From the NCBI GenBank assembly GCA_947458895.1, contig CANHBY010000090.1, positions 1-6,276 on the forward strand: 6,276 nucleotides of DNA. Direction: 5' to 3'. The notes beneath the pieces are model-generated. The model saw only the letters and a list, made by a program, of their open reading frames with translations. It searched no databases and was not told the DNA's origin. The position numbers and the translations under genes were made by a program. Shown here one piece after another: positions 5,361 to 6,276 of the stretch (its first letter is position 1; each line of letters starts with the position of its first letter). Origin of the DNA: Burkholderiales bacterium. GTDB lineage: Bacteria; Pseudomonadota; Gammaproteobacteria; Burkholderiales; Burkholderiaceae_C.

Positions 5361-5392
5361 AGTGACCAGTCTGACTAGACACGGTGATGGTT

Positions 5393-5638
5393 ATGCATAC
5401 TTGGCAACTACAAGAAGCGAAAAGTCGATTCAGCGAGGTGGTTGATCTCACGCTCAAAGAGGGTCCACAACTTGTCACCCGGCGCGGGGAAGAGGCCGTG
5501 GTCATCCTGGCCGCCGATGAGTACCGGCGCCTCACGGGCCAGACACCGCGTTTGATGGATAGCCTGCTCAATGCCCCACGTGGTGAACCGTTGGTGCTTG
5601 AGAGGTCCCGAGAATCCATTCGAGATGTCTCCCTGTGA
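5393..5638 (+). CDS. Phd/YefM-family antitoxin
   Basis: An 81-residue protein starting MHTWQLQEAKSRFSEVVD, the typical N-terminal DNA-binding part of Phd/YefM antitoxins, followed by QLVTRRGEEAVVILAADEYR, the core strands and helix of the fold. The acidic/hydrophobic C-terminal tail (from about residue 50) should bind the toxin. I chose ATG 5393 because homologues begin at this point and GGTGA (5383-5387) sits 5 bases upstream; GTG 5384 and ATG 5387 are in-frame alternatives adding three or two residues. Phd-type antitoxins neutralise the partner toxin and repress their own operon. The TGA overlaps the toxin start as GTGA (5635-5638), so the pair is translationally coupled. Confidence 0.92.
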   Translation: MHTWQLQEAKSRFSEVVDLTLKEGPQLVTRRGEEAVVILAADEYRRLTGQTPRLMDSLLNAPRGEPLVLERSRESIRDVSL

Positions 5639-6057
5639 GGTATTTGCTCGATACTAGTATGCTCTCTGAGTTGGTCAAGAGCACGCCTGAGAGCCGCGTC
5701 CTCCAGTGGTTCGAGGCGCGCAAAGCCTCTGAGCTTTACATCAGCGCAATGACCTGGGGCGAGTTGCAACGTGGTGTGAGCAGGCTGCCAAAATCCAAAC
5801 GGCGGTCTGAGCTGACGCGGTGGTTGGAGCAGTTGCAAATGGGTTTCGAAGATCGAATCTTGGCGTTTGATCAGAATGTCTCGGTGGTCTGGGCACACAT
5901 GATGGTAATGACCGAGGAACAAGGTAAATCCATGGCAGCCTTCGACTCGATCATTGCAGCAACGGCCCGAGCGCACGACTGCAAATTGGTCACCCGCAAT
6001 GTTCGCGATTTCGCTAAGGCGGGTGTTAACGTGCTCAACCCTTGGCAAGACCAGTGA
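5635..6057 (+). CDS. vapC: VapC/FitB-like PIN-domain toxin
   Basis: A 140-residue PIN protein read from GTG 5635, which overlaps the antitoxin TGA. It opens MRYLLDTSMLSELVK; the acidic metal-binding residues are D6, E43 in WGELQRG, D104 in AAFDSIIAATA and D125 in TRNVRDF. LLDTSxLSEL and LYISAMTWGELQRGV are characteristic of the FitB-like PIN branch, which commonly pairs with Phd/YefM or RHH antitoxins. It is expected to be a Mg2+-dependent RNase held inactive by the preceding antitoxin. All key residues are present and the length is normal, so it is probably functional. It is unrelated at close range to the VapC at 1619-1999: the active-site motifs are similar, but length and surrounding sequence differ. 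Confidence 0.94.
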   Translation: MRYLLDTSMLSELVKSTPESRVLQWFEARKASELYISAMTWGELQRGVSRLPKSKRRSELTRWLEQLQMGFEDRILAFDQNVSVVWAHMMVMTEEQGKSMAAFDSIIAATARAHDCKLVTRNVRDFAKAGVNVLNPWQDQ

Positions 6058-6086
6058 GCCGTGCAGGCAACGAATTGGATCAAAGG

Positions 6087-6097
6087 GGTCTTTCAAC
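6087..6097 (+). repeat. Direct repeat flanking the phd-vapC module, right copy
   Basis: GGTCTTTCAAC is identical to 5236-5246 and begins 30 bases after the vapC stop. It also covers the stop codon (TCA on this strand, 6093-6095) of the minus-strand open frame that enters from the right edge. Confidence 0.6.
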
Positions 6098-6276
6098 CTA
6101 AAAACCGTAGTTGACCGCTGACTTCCGCTGGCAACACCTGATGAACGCTCAGAATTTCGCACACGAACCCCATCGCCTTTGGGGTGAAAGCGCTACGCAC
6201 CCGAGTGGGCAGCACTGCGGCGCGCTGTCGGCGTTGCTCCGCCTTGCGGGCACGAGCCCGCCGCGTTGTCGCGCCT
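6093..6276 (-). CDS. Possible C-terminal end of an unrecognised protein, cut by the window edge
   Basis: The minus strand is open from the right edge to TGA at 6095-6093, about 60 codons. It is Arg/Ala-rich at first (RRARARKAEQRRQRAAVLP) and then reads FTPKAMGFVCEILSVHQVLP to a final LRFLG. I do not recognise it. The plus strand is GC-rich here and also open in places, so this may be chance. The stretch also holds a hairpin, ACCCCA (6167-6172) with TGGGGT (6180-6185), and CGGGC-ACGA-GCCCG near the right edge. Its start lies outside the window. Confidence 0.25.
   Translation of the reverse strand, partial: GATTRRARARKAEQRRQRAAVLPTRVRSAFTPKAMGFVCEILSVHQVLPAEVSGQLRFLG

Larger units (their letters stand above)
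5178..5383. other. Intergenic region before phd-vapC
   Basis: No gene is supported here. It contains the left direct repeat (5236), the 9-bp inverted repeat (5254/5302) and the promoter at 5332-5360. Confidence 0.5.

Noticed and set aside
5353..6162. Minus-strand open frame of 269 codons
   Set aside because: It is fully antisense to phd-vapC, whose motifs, start/stop overlap and promoter are convincing.
5178..6276. Integron gene cassette carrying phd-vapC
   Set aside because: No pair of attC-type sites was found around the module, and it has its own strong promoter; the flanking repeat does not match attC core motifs.

Overview
The window looks like accessory DNA from a GC-rich proteobacterium, most likely a betaproteobacterium such as Burkholderiales. 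That placement is inference, from GC-rich codon use, TGA as the usual stop codon, and the style of the Fic, IS5-like and toxin-antitoxin proteins. No rRNA, tRNA or core housekeeping gene is visible.

Layout. (1) 1-1056, plus strand: the 3' part of a Fic-family gene, cut by the window edge and broken by two in-frame nonsense codons, TAA at 193 and TAG at 757. No frameshift is seen between them. (2) 1057-1618: no convincing gene, but dense short repeats. These are overlapping hairpins just after the Fic stop, a REP-like palindrome, three copies of a GACTTGACCCC motif (two of them bracketing a hairpin), and a possible terminator for the next operon. (3) 1619-2202, minus strand: a complete vapB-vapC type II toxin-antitoxin operon with ATGA start/stop overlap and a dyad at its promoter. 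(4) 2335-4629, plus strand, divergent from vapBC: a 764-residue protein with an N-terminal 2-oxoglutarate/Fe(II) oxygenase domain (HxD...H, Arg) and a long C-terminal region of unknown role ending in a CxCxxC cluster. (5) 4630-5383: eroded DNA. It holds a hairpin, the first 17 codons of an IS5-type transposase, and, abruptly joined to it, the 3' remnant of an unrecognised gene carrying a one-base frameshift in an A7 run. A good sigma-70 promoter follows. (6) 5393-6057, plus strand: a complete phd/yefM-vapC (FitB-like PIN) module with GTGA overlap, lying between two copies of an 11-bp direct repeat. (7) 6093-6276, minus strand: an open frame running off the right edge, not recognised.

The two intact toxin-antitoxin pairs are unrelated in antitoxin type (ribbon-helix-helix versus Phd/YefM) but both use PIN-domain RNase toxins. 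They flank the large oxygenase on both sides, and a decaying Fic gene lies further left. This arrangement, with IS and repeat debris, suggests a genomic island or a region of repeated insertion and loss. The least described intact element is the large two-part oxygenase. The most informative decay signal is the Fic gene, where the first stop falls exactly on the predicted autoinhibitory glutamate codon.
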